From Sphingobacterium puteale (lineage in GTDB: Bacteria; Bacteroidota; Bacteroidia; Sphingobacteriales; Sphingobacteriaceae), in contig NZ_RBWS01000022.1 of assembly GCF_003627955.1 (NCBI RefSeq), forward strand, positions 80,121 to 144,120: a DNA stretch of 64,000 bases, written 5' to 3'. Numbering within the stretch: position 1 is the first letter of the stretch; each line of letters opens with the position of its first letter. Shown here piece by piece: positions 1-9,140 of the stretch. The position numbers and the translations under genes were made by a program. Below the pieces are notes generated by a model. It did no database searches and was not told where the DNA came from. It saw only the letters and a program-made list of their open reading frames with translations.

Positions 1-485
1 ACAGATTTACCCCAGCATTCTGAAAACCCAGTTATGTCGTGCATGATATCTATTATTCCAGTAGCAAAAATTAATATCTTGCCTTTAAATGATTGACCGT
101 CCGAAGTCGTTATTTGAAAACCTTCAGATATTCTTTTGCCATTTGCTGCCAAGCCTTTGTGAAATTCAATGCTCGGATAGTTGGATACTTCTTCCTTTGC
201 AATCTCAGCAATTTTTCCAGGAGGCATACCATCTCTTGTTAAAAAATTCTGCGAATGTGGCGTCTGTTTATTGCAGGGATTCCCACTATCAATTACCAAG
301 ACATTCCTTAAAGAACGTCCTAGTGTCATGGCAGAAGCAAGTCCTGAGTAACTACCCCCTATAATAATTGTATCGTATAATTTTTGATTGCTTTTTTCCA
401 TAGCATTGCTTTTTAAAAATACAGAAGTAACTGAGATCGACAAAACTGCCAATGATCCGTTTTTTATAAATAGTCTTCTGTTCAT
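1..485 (-). CDS. NAD(P)/FAD-dependent oxidoreductase, thioredoxin-reductase-like, partial
   Basis: The reading frame starts with ATG at 485 and stays open to the left edge, so only about 161 N-terminal residues are present. After a twin-arginine-like leader (NRRLFIKNG followed by a hydrophobic stretch) comes the FAD dinucleotide-binding motif IIIGGSYSGLASAMTLGRS with an acidic residue after the second strand (VLVIDSG). A downstream FATGI matches the second flavin contact of the family. The order fits the thioredoxin-reductase-like oxidoreductases common in Bacteroidota; the redox CxxC region, if present, would lie outside the window. The AraC gene upstream runs in the same direction and ends 42 bases before this start, so co-transcription is plausible. 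Export by Tat is inferred from the leader only. Confidence 0.8.
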   Translation of the reverse strand, partial: MNRRLFIKNGSLAVLSISVTSVFLKSNAMEKSNQKLYDTIIIGGSYSGLASAMTLGRSLRNVLVIDSGNPCNKQTPHSQNFLTRDGMPPGKIAEIAKEEVSNYPSIEFHKGLAANGKRISEGFQITTSDGQSFKGKILIFATGIIDIMHDITGFSECWGKS

Positions 486-527
486 TTCGTTATAATTTAT
501 ATTAAACTGTAATTCTTTTGTACTAAC

Positions 528-1484
528 TTAGCTAAGTGTAGTATGAAGTTCCCGATATTTTTTAGCACTTGTACCGACTTTAGATTTGAAAAATCTACAG
601 AAATAAGATTGATCGCTATAATTGAGCTCATAGGCAACCTGGGTTATCGATAGTTCGGTTTGTATTAGTAACGACTTTGCTTCTGAAATCAGGTTGTCAT
701 GGATAAAATCACTAGCAGCACTTCCTGTGAACTCCTTCACCGTATCATTGAGATAATGAGGGCTGACATAAAGCAAGGCGGCATAATCACGAACTTGCCG
801 CTTTTCCTTGTAGTTTTTTGAAACCAGTTTCTGGAAATTTGCTACAAGAAGCTCCCGACGTGGAACACCACTTCTACTAATCTCCGAATGGTGAACATGA
901 AGACGCTCCGCTTCGAGTAGAAATATGTTCAGATAGAGTCTTACCATCAAATCATCATTATGATTTCGGCGTGAACAATATTCGTACTTAATTTTTTTAA
1001 AAAGTTCTGTAAAAATACCTACCTCTGCTTCGAATAATTTCAGGCTGATATTGCCATCGGGCTGAAAAAAAGGATAATCATTGAGTTTTACCTGATTTTT
1101 AAGGCACAATAAAAAATAGTCAACATCAAAAATGCAATGAAATCCTTTCACATCACGGCTCCAATGCTCAATAGTATGAAGTTGATTTTCCGGAACAAAA
1201 TATAAAGTATTAGGACCAAATTCATATCCAGTAAATCCTATCTTTTCCTTTATCGAACCAGCTGTCACCAATACAATAGTGAAAAACTTTTTTCGTGCGG
1301 CTTCAAACTGAATTCTTTTTTGAGCACCTTTTATCTGTTCGAGTGTTCCAACAATACAAAAATTATTTTCAGATTCACTATGCATCTCCAATGTCTCACA
1401 CATAGAAACATGATTATGCTTTAAATATTCCTTATTAAAGTCGGCAGGGCCTTTGATATCCTTTACAGTATTCTTTCTCATCAC
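528..1484 (-). CDS. AraC-family transcriptional regulator
   Basis: The 318-residue protein has an N-terminal half with the look of a cupin-like sensing domain and a C-terminal AraC double helix-turn-helix. The second helix-turn-helix reads ITQVAYELNYSDQSYFCRFFKSKVG, the typical AraC signature, and the first is around DYAALLYVSPHYLNDTVKEF. It should bind DNA and respond to a small molecule; no ligand can be deduced. It sits just upstream of the FAD oxidoreductase on the same strand and may control it. Two adjacent methionines (1484 and 1481) are both possible starts. Confidence 0.9.
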   Translation of the reverse strand: MMRKNTVKDIKGPADFNKEYLKHNHVSMCETLEMHSESENNFCIVGTLEQIKGAQKRIQFEAARKKFFTIVLVTAGSIKEKIGFTGYEFGPNTLYFVPENQLHTIEHWSRDVKGFHCIFDVDYFLLCLKNQVKLNDYPFFQPDGNISLKLFEAEVGIFTELFKKIKYEYCSRRNHNDDLMVRLYLNIFLLEAERLHVHHSEISRSGVPRRELLVANFQKLVSKNYKEKRQVRDYAALLYVSPHYLNDTVKEFTGSAASDFIHDNLISEAKSLLIQTELSITQVAYELNYSDQSYFCRFFKSKVGTSAKKYRELHTTLS

Positions 1485-1511
1485 TCGTTAAATTAATACC
1501 GTTTATACTTA

Positions 1512-1519
1512 CAAAGATA
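1512..1519 (-). promoter_or_regulatory. Candidate -7 element of the AraC gene
   Basis: On the minus strand the sequence reads TATCTTTG, matching the Bacteroidota TAnnTTTG element, about 30 bases before the AraC start. No clear TTG at the -33 position was found, so this is tentative. Confidence 0.4.
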
Positions 1520-1597
1520 CCTAATTACAGGAAATGGATGTGGTACGTTGTGCTGATGTTATAGCACATATCGCCGTTTATTAAATTGATACGGCCA

Positions 1598-1815
1598 TCA
1601 TTCAATTGTTTTCATTTCGTTCCAGCTACCTCCTAAAGCCCTGTAAAGTTTCACCACACTCATCCATTCTTGTAACGCATCGTTTGTAGCATTCAATTTT
1701 GACTCTAATAGCAATCGTTCTGCTCGGAGAACATCCGTGTAACTGGTATTATAGTTATTGACCAATAATGATATTGGTGATTCTTTTTAAATTGTAATTC
1801 AAATGTAGCAAGGTC
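1598..1815 (-). pseudogene. Remnant of an outer-membrane efflux (TolC/NodT-type) protein, C-terminus
   Basis: On the minus strand a frame without start codon encodes NNYNTSYTDVLRAERLLLES followed by KLNATNDALQEWMSVVKLYRALGGSW and a stop at 1598-1600. The 'YTDVL..E..LL......' and 'LYRALGGSW' pieces are the typical end of RND-type outer-membrane efflux proteins. The frame is closed by a stop at 1787-1789; a different frame just upstream continues with LATFELQFK, suggesting a frameshift. The rest of the gene is missing, so this is a decayed 3' fragment. Confidence 0.7.
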
Positions 1816-2100
1816 TATGCTTGAGGACTTTTGCTTATACCGGTATATTAGGTATAAACCGTGGTTTAGATTATTTCGAAGGCCTTTTTTCTCACAGATT
1901 GAATTTCAAAACATTTTGTTGCCTGCAAGAAGGTTGGCTAATGAAATGCCCTACCGGAACATCCCTCCACAGGCAATCCGTCTTCAAAAGGTAAAATATC
2001 GCTTGTATATATATTTAACATAGGTTGGTTGAAGCTACTTATGCACGAAAACCTAAATCAATGGCACGCTTATGTTTATGCTCGGGAATATATAGAGTGG
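1816..2100. other. Intergenic stretch without a recognisable gene
   Basis: Between the efflux remnant and the SCO gene I see no convincing reading frame. A 68-codon plus-strand frame (1817-2023) has no ribosome-binding context, no domain and unremarkable composition. The segment may be further decayed sequence of the efflux gene. Confidence 0.4.
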
Positions 2101-2108
2101 TAACTTTG
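2101..2108 (+). promoter_or_regulatory. Candidate -7 element of the copper/redox operon
   Basis: TAACTTTG fits the TAnnTTTG consensus and lies about 40 bases before the SCO start. The -33 region is weak. It could drive the whole rightward gene set to 12.0 kb, because the gaps inside that set are short. Confidence 0.5.
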
Positions 2109-2149
2109 TGTGCAATTATTGGTATAATCTGATATAAGGGAAAAAATAT

Positions 2150-2806
2150 ATGCAGTCTTTTAAATTTCTTAGAGCATCGCTTTTGCTTTTTAGTATTTCT
2201 GTCTTTCATTCTTGCATTAACCAAAACAAGGACAAAGACGATCTTCCTATTATGGGTGAGAAGGAAATTGTTTTGGTGGAAAAAGATGGTAAAAAAGCTA
2301 ACGACACAATATATCACACTATACCTGCATTCCGTTTTGTGGATCAGGACAGCGTGTGGGTTTCCAATGAGGATGTTGCTGATAAAATATATCTGGCAGA
2401 TTTTTTCTTTACCCGTTGTCCAACGATATGCCCATTGCTCGCCAAAAACATGCTGATTATAGCAAAAGAATTTGAGCAAGAAAAACGGTTCGTTATTTTA
2501 TCCCATACCATTGACGATAAACATGATACGCCAACTGTTCTTCGGGATTATGCAAAAAAAGTTGGAGCGCCATTGAATTGGAGGTTCTTAAATGGCCCTC
2601 AGAATGCCGTTTATAAGATTGCAGGTAAAGAAGGTTATTTTTCTTATGCAGAGGAGAACCCCGATGTCCCCGGAGGATTTGACCATAGCGGCGCATTTAC
2701 ATTGGTAGATACCAAAGGGCATGTTAGGGGTGTTTACGACGGTACGAATGAAGAAGATGCAAAAAAAGCAATAGTAGATATCCGGAAATTATTGACACAA
2801 CTGTAA
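2150..2806 (+). CDS. SCO1/SenC-family copper chaperone lipoprotein
   Basis: The 218-residue protein begins with a lipoprotein signal (hydrophobic segment ending FHSC, Cys about residue 22) and has a thioredoxin-like fold. The copper-binding CxxxC motif is CPTIC within FFFTRCPTICPLLAKNM, and the third ligand His lies in GGFDHSGAFTLVD. SCO proteins deliver copper to cytochrome oxidase CuA or act as thiol oxidoreductases. Here it is the first gene of an operon of periplasmic copper and haem proteins, so copper handling at the outer face of the inner membrane is the likely role. Confidence 0.9.
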   Translation: MQSFKFLRASLLLFSISVFHSCINQNKDKDDLPIMGEKEIVLVEKDGKKANDTIYHTIPAFRFVDQDSVWVSNEDVADKIYLADFFFTRCPTICPLLAKNMLIIAKEFEQEKRFVILSHTIDDKHDTPTVLRDYAKKVGAPLNWRFLNGPQNAVYKIAGKEGYFSYAEENPDVPGGFDHSGAFTLVDTKGHVRGVYDGTNEEDAKKAIVDIRKLLTQL

Positions 2807-2820
2807 ACGTTTAAACCAAA

Positions 2821-3201
2821 TTGAAAAAGATCGTATCTTTCTTACTCCTTATTGTGCTTGCCTACCAATGCCTGGGAAGCATGGGTGTATTTGTGTGGTT
2901 TGAAAGTAACCGATCTTTTATTGCAGCAAATCTTTGCGAAAATAGAGCCCGACCTGAAATGCATTGCAATGGTCAATGTGTGCTCATGAAAAAGCTCAAA
3001 GCACTCGACGAGAAATCTTCTGAAAAAGACCTTCCACAAAATGTAAAATACGAGACTTTCATATGCCTGATGCAGGATTTCATTATAATGCCGGAGCAAA
3101 TGTCGATCTGCGTGAAAAACACCTATGTAACTTATTATAACGCTTACTACAGCTTTATACATTTTAAAAACAACTTCCGCCCACCTCGATTCAAAGCCTA
3201 G
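2821..3201 (+). CDS. Small exported Cys-containing protein, unknown function
   Basis: A TTG start at 2821 lies 14 bases after the SCO stop and gives 126 residues with an N-terminal signal or membrane segment (MKKIVSFLLLIVLAYQC). The central part, NLCENRARPEMHCNGQCVLMKKLK, carries Cys and His residues spaced as in small proteins often found next to copper genes in Bacteroidota. Function is unknown; metal binding is an inference from the motif and neighbours. I chose TTG because no upstream ATG is in frame and the signal peptide would otherwise be lost. Confidence 0.65.
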   Translation: MKKIVSFLLLIVLAYQCLGSMGVFVWFESNRSFIAANLCENRARPEMHCNGQCVLMKKLKALDEKSSEKDLPQNVKYETFICLMQDFIIMPEQMSICVKNTYVTYYNAYYSFIHFKNNFRPPRFKA

Positions 3202-3297
3202 TTGATTTACATATAACTAGTTGTGCTGTGTTGACCTAAGGAGCGTTTATCCTGATGGCAGTCAACATTGCGATTTTGGTATTGAATAAAATCGAGA

Positions 3298-4140
3298 ATG
3301 AAATTTATCTACTTTAGAAAGACGTCCATGTGGGCTAGCATAATGGCTATAACATCGGTATGTACTTTGGCGGGGTGCGGAAATAGCACGCAAACCGACG
3401 AAAAAAATCCTGTCGACATGGCAGGTGCCATGGTGGACGTAACCACCTTGACTAAGATTGCGGATACGACCTTAGCTCAGAACAAGGTTAGCGTATTTGT
3501 GCAAGATAGCCTCACGAGCAAAAACGAAACAATTTATATTCAGGTCACGGACCTCAATGGAGATCCCACGACGGACGCCCATCTTGACTACGATGTCGTC
3601 ATGGACATGGGAATGGTGTCGCATGGTGGGCCATATTACCCACCAGTCGATCTGGGTAATGGATTATACAAAGCCGAAGTCGTCTTTATTATGGCCAACA
3701 TGAATGATATGGGTAAAGGCTGGATGTTGAATGCCTTCCTTAATAAAAAAGATAGCCTATCTTTTATTTTACCTGTTTCCGAGGCAAAATACGCACGGAC
3801 TATTCCAGTAGGCACTAAGGATGACAGTCGTGTGTTCGTTAGTCTATTGTTACCTGAGGAGGTAAAGGCCGGTAGCCAACCTATTGACTTCACGCTTCAC
3901 AAAATGGATCATAACCTTTTCCCGGCGTTGGAAGGATACACGGTCGAGATAGAACCTTTTATGCCCGATATGGGGCATGGCTCTCCGAATAATAAAGCCG
4001 CCACAAGCAAAGGTGATGGACACTATAGCGGAATGATCAATTTTACGATGAAAGGTCATTGGAAGATTAAAGTGAATCTGTTCAAAGGTGGAGAAAAGGT
4101 ATCACAGGAAGAACTGGAATTTCCTGTTGAGGTCAGATAA
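3298..4140 (+). CDS. YtkA-like lipoprotein with two related domains
   Basis: This 280-residue lipoprotein has a lipobox at LAGC. It contains two similar beta-sandwich segments. The first, about residues 60-150, includes DMGMVSHGG and a GNGLYKAEV strand. The second, about 195-275, includes PDMGHGSPN and GDGHYSGMINFTMKG. These match the FixH/YtkA-like domain family, seen in periplasmic proteins near copper systems. The Met and His clusters (MDMGM, MPDMGH) could bind copper, which is inference. It precedes the first MbnP gene by 32 bases in the same operon. Confidence 0.75.
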   Translation: MKFIYFRKTSMWASIMAITSVCTLAGCGNSTQTDEKNPVDMAGAMVDVTTLTKIADTTLAQNKVSVFVQDSLTSKNETIYIQVTDLNGDPTTDAHLDYDVVMDMGMVSHGGPYYPPVDLGNGLYKAEVVFIMANMNDMGKGWMLNAFLNKKDSLSFILPVSEAKYARTIPVGTKDDSRVFVSLLLPEEVKAGSQPIDFTLHKMDHNLFPALEGYTVEIEPFMPDMGHGSPNNKAATSKGDGHYSGMINFTMKGHWKIKVNLFKGGEKVSQEELEFPVEVR

Positions 4141-4172
4141 AAAACGAATCAATTGCTACAATAATTAGAAAA

Positions 4173-5045
4173 ATGAATAAGCAAAACCTATTTTTTGCAG
4201 CTTTGGCTGCGCTGATGTTCACATCCTGTGAAAAAACTGAAATTAAAGAAGTTGAAAAAATTGTCTACGCGGATCAGGCAGGATCTCTGGCCCTGACCTT
4301 TGATGCCCGGTACGGTGAGTCAGATTTTGAATTGAATAAAAGATATCCCTATCAACTCGTCAACGCCAGTGGGACTTATGATCTAGATTTCGAGTTTAAC
4401 CGTCTCCGTTACTGGGTAAGCAATGTCAAACTGGTTGATAAAGATAATAAAGAACATGCCATACCGGATTCCTACTATCTGGTGGAAGAAACTAACGAAA
4501 TAGTTGTACCACATTTGGTCAATGGAGAGAAGTATCCGGCTACCAAGCGCGAAGAAGTGATGATCAAGGAGATCCCTTTTGGCGAATACAAGGCCATTAA
4601 ATTTTCTATTGGTGTAGATCAAAAATACAATGATAATATTACCCTGACCGCAGGGGAACTAGGTTCGCTGAACGGAATGGGTGTCAGCGATGGCTGGATG
4701 TGGTTCACGAGTTACAAATTCTTGACCCTGGCCGGTACTATACATTGGGCAGACGGTGCACCAACTTCGAAGGCAATGTCGTGGGAAACAGGTTCCAACG
4801 AACTGTTTGACGGCGCTGAAAAAACGATAGAACTGGCTACACTATTGAAAGTTGATGCTCAAAACTCGGCAAAAATCACTTTGGACGTGAATGTCAAAGA
4901 ATTGCTATCAGCTACCGATCAGCCATGGACCAACAACAGCATCAGCCAAAGTAAAAAAGAACTGATGATAGCTTTTCGCGATACTTTCTTAAGTAAATCG
5001 TTAACATTCAAAGAAGCGGGTTCGGTTTCTGTGGAAGCAAATTAA
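4173..5045 (+). CDS. MbnP-family lipoprotein, copy 1
   Basis: The 290-residue lipoprotein (lipobox FTSC) contains an MbnP-like domain. Conserved pieces are FDARYGESDFELN, the FNRLRYWVSNVKL strand, SYYLVEE, FSIGVDQKYND and the Trp motif GWMWFTSYKF. MbnP proteins are substrates of the di-haem MbnH enzyme, which oxidises a Trp to kynurenine and creates a copper site. Its stop codon overlaps the start of the di-haem gene by one base (TAATG), so the two are translationally coupled, as expected for an enzyme/substrate pair. The exact modified Trp cannot be assigned here. Confidence 0.85.
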   Translation: MNKQNLFFAALAALMFTSCEKTEIKEVEKIVYADQAGSLALTFDARYGESDFELNKRYPYQLVNASGTYDLDFEFNRLRYWVSNVKLVDKDNKEHAIPDSYYLVEETNEIVVPHLVNGEKYPATKREEVMIKEIPFGEYKAIKFSIGVDQKYNDNITLTAGELGSLNGMGVSDGWMWFTSYKFLTLAGTIHWADGAPTSKAMSWETGSNELFDGAEKTIELATLLKVDAQNSAKITLDVNVKELLSATDQPWTNNSISQSKKELMIAFRDTFLSKSLTFKEAGSVSVEAN

Positions 5046-6166
5046 TGTCTGTAAAGCTAAGAAGTAAACATATCACTGGAGTCTTCGTCCTTTTGGTGGG
5101 GTTGTTCGGCGTATTATCCTGTTCAAAGGATGATGACCTACCCATTACCGGCGAGGAGGAGATTCCTTTTGCCTTTCGTCAGCCTGTATTTTTTCCCAAA
5201 GCAGTGGAATCCGCTATTGATCCCAAAACGGGTCTGCCCTCAAATCCTCTGACCAAAACGGGAGCTGAATTGGGCCGGAGACTCTTCTACGACCCGATTC
5301 TGTCTGCCAACAAGCAGGTTTCCTGTGCAAGTTGTCACCACCAAAGCAAAGGCTTTTCCGATGGAGTGGCTATTACCACAGCCGGTGTATCGGGTAAGCC
5401 TCTGGAGCGGCACTCACCTACGTTGATCAATCTTGCGTGGACAGACAAGGGCCTTTTTTGGGATGGCGGGTCGACCAATCTGGAGTCGCAGGCATTTGGT
5501 CCGCTGACACATGCAGATGAGATGGGTATGTACCTACCCGTGCTGGTGGAACGGTTGCGGGCAGATGCTACTTATGTGGAGCTATTTCACAAAGCATTTG
5601 GGGAACTGCCAAGCGAGCATCGAACAGCTATGGCGCTATCGCAATTCCAGCGGATGTTGATCTCGGCAGATGCTCCATACGACTTATACCGTCGGGGAGA
5701 GCAGCTGGACGCACTATCTGCCGACCAGCTTCGCGGACTGAATCTGGTTCGCCAAAAGTGTGGCTCTTGCCACGCAGGGGAATTATTTACGGATAATGAT
5801 TTCCACAATAATGGGATAGACGATGATTTTTCGGACGGATCGCATGAGGGAATTTATTGGGGCAGATACCGTATTACCTACAATCCACTGGATTTGGGTG
5901 CTTTCAAAACCCCCACGCTGCGTAATGTGATGGTGAGCGCACCCTATATGCATGATGGACGGTTTAAAACGATAGATGAGGTACTAAATCATTATCGTTT
6001 CGATATTAAAGATACCCCTGTTACAGCTTCGGTATTATACCAGAACAATGACCGGGCCGGCATACCCATGACAGACAAAGAAGTCGAGGACATTAAGTCT
6101 TTTCTGAATGCGTTGACCGATGAGACATTTTTAAAAAACAGGGAATTTTCAAGTCCTTTTAAATAA
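5045..6166 (+). CDS. Di-haem cytochrome c peroxidase / MbnH-like enzyme, copy 1
   Basis: The 373-residue lipoprotein (lipobox LSC) has two c-type haem sites, CASCH near residue 94 and CGSCH near residue 239. It also has the family motifs LGRRLFYDP, FWDGG, LRNVMVSAPYMHDGRF and a Glu/His-rich loop typical of bacterial cytochrome c peroxidase/MauG proteins. Such enzymes use peroxide to reach high-valent haem states. The overlap with the preceding MbnP gene argues for the MbnH role (post-translational Trp oxidation) rather than simple peroxide removal. It resides in the periplasm as a lipoprotein. Confidence 0.88.
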   Translation: MSVKLRSKHITGVFVLLVGLFGVLSCSKDDDLPITGEEEIPFAFRQPVFFPKAVESAIDPKTGLPSNPLTKTGAELGRRLFYDPILSANKQVSCASCHHQSKGFSDGVAITTAGVSGKPLERHSPTLINLAWTDKGLFWDGGSTNLESQAFGPLTHADEMGMYLPVLVERLRADATYVELFHKAFGELPSEHRTAMALSQFQRMLISADAPYDLYRRGEQLDALSADQLRGLNLVRQKCGSCHAGELFTDNDFHNNGIDDDFSDGSHEGIYWGRYRITYNPLDLGAFKTPTLRNVMVSAPYMHDGRFKTIDEVLNHYRFDIKDTPVTASVLYQNNDRAGIPMTDKEVEDIKSFLNALTDETFLKNREFSSPFK

Positions 6167-6171
6167 TTGAT

Positions 6172-7071
6172 ATGAAATATAAAATGATAAAAAGAAACTG
6201 GAAGAATATGGCGACCGCACTTATAGCATTTTGCTTTCTCCTATCGGCCTGTAAAAAGGATGACGATATTATTGACGAAACTAAAATGGGCGATTTCTCT
6301 ATTGAGTTTGACCATATCGTTGGGGAAGACCGATTATATATCGACCCTAACTATCTGTACCGAAATGCAAAAGGCGAGCAATTCAGTATACGTATCCTGA
6401 TGTACTACATCAGCAATATCAAGCTTTACAAAGCCGATGGAAGTAGTTATACCGTTCCGCAGGACGACAGCTATTTTATGGTGAATGGATCGGATAGAAC
6501 GACCCGCTTTACCAAGGTCAAGGTGCCTGAGGGCGATTACACCAAAATTGAGTTTATGATCGGCGTCGATCAGGAAAGAAACATGATGCCTATGGAACGA
6601 AGAACGGGGGTGCTTTCCTTCAATCCGGGAGAAGGCCATGCGGGTATGTTCTGGACATGGAGCCAGGGTTATATCTTCTTCAAACTGGAAGGGAATAGTG
6701 ACGTGGTATCCGATGATCAGCAAGGTGACCCTACTGGTAATAAACAATTCAAATATCATATCGGAGGTTTTGGTTACCCCTTTGATGATCCGGAAGCAAT
6801 GAACAATATCAAAATCATTACAGTTGACCTGACCAAAACTAGTGGAGACCATTTGGCGCATGTGAGAGCAGACTTAAGGAGCAATGTCCATTTGATGGTC
6901 GACCTGATGCAGATCTTTAATGGCCCGTATAAGTTGAGTATAGCAGATAAACCTAACGTCATGTTCAATAAAGAGGATAGTGGGAATATCGCAGGTAATT
7001 TTGGCGTTCTGTTTACGCATGATCATACCGAAAACTATGTGCGAAGTGAAGAGGAGCTTTCCTCGAATTAA
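6172..7071 (+). CDS. MbnP-family lipoprotein, copy 2
   Basis: A second MbnP protein of 299 residues (lipobox LSAC), starting 6 bases after the first di-haem gene. It shares the family layout: FSIEFDHIVGEDRLYID, an ISNIKLYK strand, SYFMVNGSD, FMIGVDQERN and a Trp pair in GMFWTWSQGYIFF. It differs from copies 1 and 3 in having LMYYISN where they have RYWVSN, so one Trp is replaced by Tyr. It pairs with the di-haem protein that follows by 15 bases. ATG at 6172 and 6184 are both possible starts. Confidence 0.83.
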   Translation: MKYKMIKRNWKNMATALIAFCFLLSACKKDDDIIDETKMGDFSIEFDHIVGEDRLYIDPNYLYRNAKGEQFSIRILMYYISNIKLYKADGSSYTVPQDDSYFMVNGSDRTTRFTKVKVPEGDYTKIEFMIGVDQERNMMPMERRTGVLSFNPGEGHAGMFWTWSQGYIFFKLEGNSDVVSDDQQGDPTGNKQFKYHIGGFGYPFDDPEAMNNIKIITVDLTKTSGDHLAHVRADLRSNVHLMVDLMQIFNGPYKLSIADKPNVMFNKEDSGNIAGNFGVLFTHDHTENYVRSEEELSSN

Positions 7072-7086
7072 TAAAACAAGGAAGAG

Positions 7087-8154
7087 ATGAAGAAAATAAT
7101 AGTTATTACCACGATTCTTGCCCTGATATGGGCCTGCAAAAAAGGAAATGACATCTTGGAGGACGAAGAGATATTCTTTGGGTTTGTACAGCCTTCCAAT
7201 TTTCCGAAACCTGCCTATGACCTCACCAGAAATCCGGTGACAAAGGATGGTTTTGAATTAGGGAAAAAATTATTTTATGAACCAAGGCTTTCGCGAAACA
7301 ATACAATCGCCTGTGGGAGCTGTCATATACAAGGAGCTGGATTTACACACCACGGCCATGACGTAAGTCACGGGATTGATGACCGGCTTGGGACACGTAA
7401 TCCCATGCCGATTATGAACTTGGCCTGGCACAATGAGTTCTTTTGGGATGGCGGTGTATTTGATCTCGACTTGTCAGGGGTAAATGCTATCCATAGTGAG
7501 GTGGAGATGGACGAGACGGTACCCAACATCCTGCTCAAATTAAGGGCACGTCCGGAATATCCTGCGCTGTTCAAGAAAGCTTTCGGTACGGAGGAGATTA
7601 CAGATGTGTTGTTTTTTAGGGCCTTGTCGCAATTTATGCTCATGGCTACCAGTAGTGATTCCAAATACGACAAAGTGATGCGTAAGGAAAAAGGTGCTTC
7701 TTTTTCAGAATCGGAAAAACGGGGTTATCTGTTTTTCCAGAATAACTGTGCGAACTGCCACAAAGAACCCTTGTTCACGGATCTTAGTTATCGTAACAAT
7801 GGTATACGTCCCAATAGAAGTAATGACAAAGGAAGAGCTATCGTAACGGGTAACGTAAAGGACGAATACAGATTCAAGGTACCCTCTTTAAGGAACCTTT
7901 CCTTTACCGCGCCTTATACACACGACGGACGCTATCTGACCGTTAGCCGTATGCTCGACCATTATCGCCATGATATGGTAGATTCACCGACATTGGATCC
8001 ACTGTTCCGTCAATCTAACGGCACATTGGGCATTGCCATGACCGAGGATGAAAAAACAGATTTAATGGCATTTCTGAAAACACTGGAAGACCCTGCCTTT
8101 TTGTCGAACAAGTTACTTTCAGAACCATTCGGGTCTGATTTTATAGTCAATTAG
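7087..8154 (+). CDS. Di-haem cytochrome c peroxidase / MbnH-like enzyme, copy 2
   Basis: The 355-residue lipoprotein (Cys in LIWACKKG) has haem motifs CGSCH near residue 76 and CANCH near residue 221. It also has LGKKLFYEPRLS, FWDGGVFDLD, VPSLRNLSFTAPYTHDGRY and the C-terminal MTEDEKTDLMAFLKTL. It is the partner of MbnP copy 2 by position. The two MbnP/MbnH pairs have clearly diverged, which suggests each enzyme serves its own substrate. Function assignment follows the family; the substrate specificity is inference. Confidence 0.88.
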   Translation: MKKIIVITTILALIWACKKGNDILEDEEIFFGFVQPSNFPKPAYDLTRNPVTKDGFELGKKLFYEPRLSRNNTIACGSCHIQGAGFTHHGHDVSHGIDDRLGTRNPMPIMNLAWHNEFFWDGGVFDLDLSGVNAIHSEVEMDETVPNILLKLRARPEYPALFKKAFGTEEITDVLFFRALSQFMLMATSSDSKYDKVMRKEKGASFSESEKRGYLFFQNNCANCHKEPLFTDLSYRNNGIRPNRSNDKGRAIVTGNVKDEYRFKVPSLRNLSFTAPYTHDGRYLTVSRMLDHYRHDMVDSPTLDPLFRQSNGTLGIAMTEDEKTDLMAFLKTLEDPAFLSNKLLSEPFGSDFIVN

Positions 8155-8164
8155 CTATTAGAAT

Positions 8165-9115
8165 ATGAGAAAGAGAATAATACTATCGATTTTTTCCGTT
8201 GTCGCACTTTTTGCAAACATACCCATGTCAGTAGCCTGTGATGTCTGCGGCTGTGGTGTCGGAAGCTACTACTTGGGCATCTTACCGAACTTCAACAAAC
8301 GTTTTGTCGGTTTACGATACCAACAGAATAGACTACAGACCCACCTCGGCCCTAACGGTATCCGTACACCGAATTCAACGAATGAAACCTATCGTACGAT
8401 GGAACTTTGGGGCGCATGGAATTTCGGAGAACGTTGGCGGGTAATGGCGATAATTCCGTATAGTTTTAATGAACGGACCATTGGTAACAACAGCTTGGAA
8501 ACCGGAAAGAAGAACGGGCTTGGCGATATTGTTGTTATGGGGCATTACAAACTTCTGGATGATGTCCGTACGACAGGAAAGAACAAAATTCTTATGCAGT
8601 CCTTATGGGTGGGGGCAGGAATCAAGGCGCCTACCGGTAAATATGATACCAGCGAACAATCCAGTGCAGAGATGGGCGCTCCGAATAACTTCCAATTAGG
8701 AACGGCGAGTACAGATTTTATGATCAATGCGGCTTACGACATTCGTTTGATGGATGCCGGACTCAACGTCAATGCAACGTATAAGATCAATACAGAAAAC
8801 AAGCATGATTATCGCTATGCCAACAAATTAACAATTAATGCACTGGGATACTATAAGTTCAATATAAAGAACAAAGTACGTATTTCTCCAAATGCAGGTG
8901 TGCTATATGAAACACAGCCAAAAGATCTGCTTTATAACCGCTTTGACGTTACCCAGTCTGGTGGACATTCCACGATGGGAATTGCAGGTGTTGAAATCAA
9001 TATCGGGGCAATCTCTATTGGTGGAAATTTTCAGACTCCGATCAATCAAAATCTCGCAGATGGACGTATAAAGGCTGAAAATCGTTTTATGACCCATGTA
9101 TCATTCTCCTTTTAA
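8165..9115 (+). CDS. Outer-membrane beta-barrel protein with CDVCGCG motif
   Basis: The 316-residue protein has a Sec signal peptide ending near SVA, immediately followed by the Cys cluster CDVCGCGVG. The rest alternates polar and hydrophobic residues in strands and ends in Phe (HVSFSF), the usual barrel C-terminus. Proteins of this type are often annotated as transporters beside MbnP/MbnH genes in Bacteroidota. A role as a pore or metal-related outer-membrane protein is plausible, and the Cys cluster may bind copper, but neither is shown. It overlaps nothing and follows MbnH copy 2 by 10 bases. Confidence 0.65.
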   Translation: MRKRIILSIFSVVALFANIPMSVACDVCGCGVGSYYLGILPNFNKRFVGLRYQQNRLQTHLGPNGIRTPNSTNETYRTMELWGAWNFGERWRVMAIIPYSFNERTIGNNSLETGKKNGLGDIVVMGHYKLLDDVRTTGKNKILMQSLWVGAGIKAPTGKYDTSEQSSAEMGAPNNFQLGTASTDFMINAAYDIRLMDAGLNVNATYKINTENKHDYRYANKLTINALGYYKFNIKNKVRISPNAGVLYETQPKDLLYNRFDVTQSGGHSTMGIAGVEINIGAISIGGNFQTPINQNLADGRIKAENRFMTHVSFSF

Positions 9116-9140
9116 TTTCACCAGTAAAATAAACAGATAT

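Noticed and set aside
1817..2023. 68-codon plus-strand frame
   Set aside because: No ribosome-binding context, no domain, and it lies beside a decayed efflux gene; probably chance.
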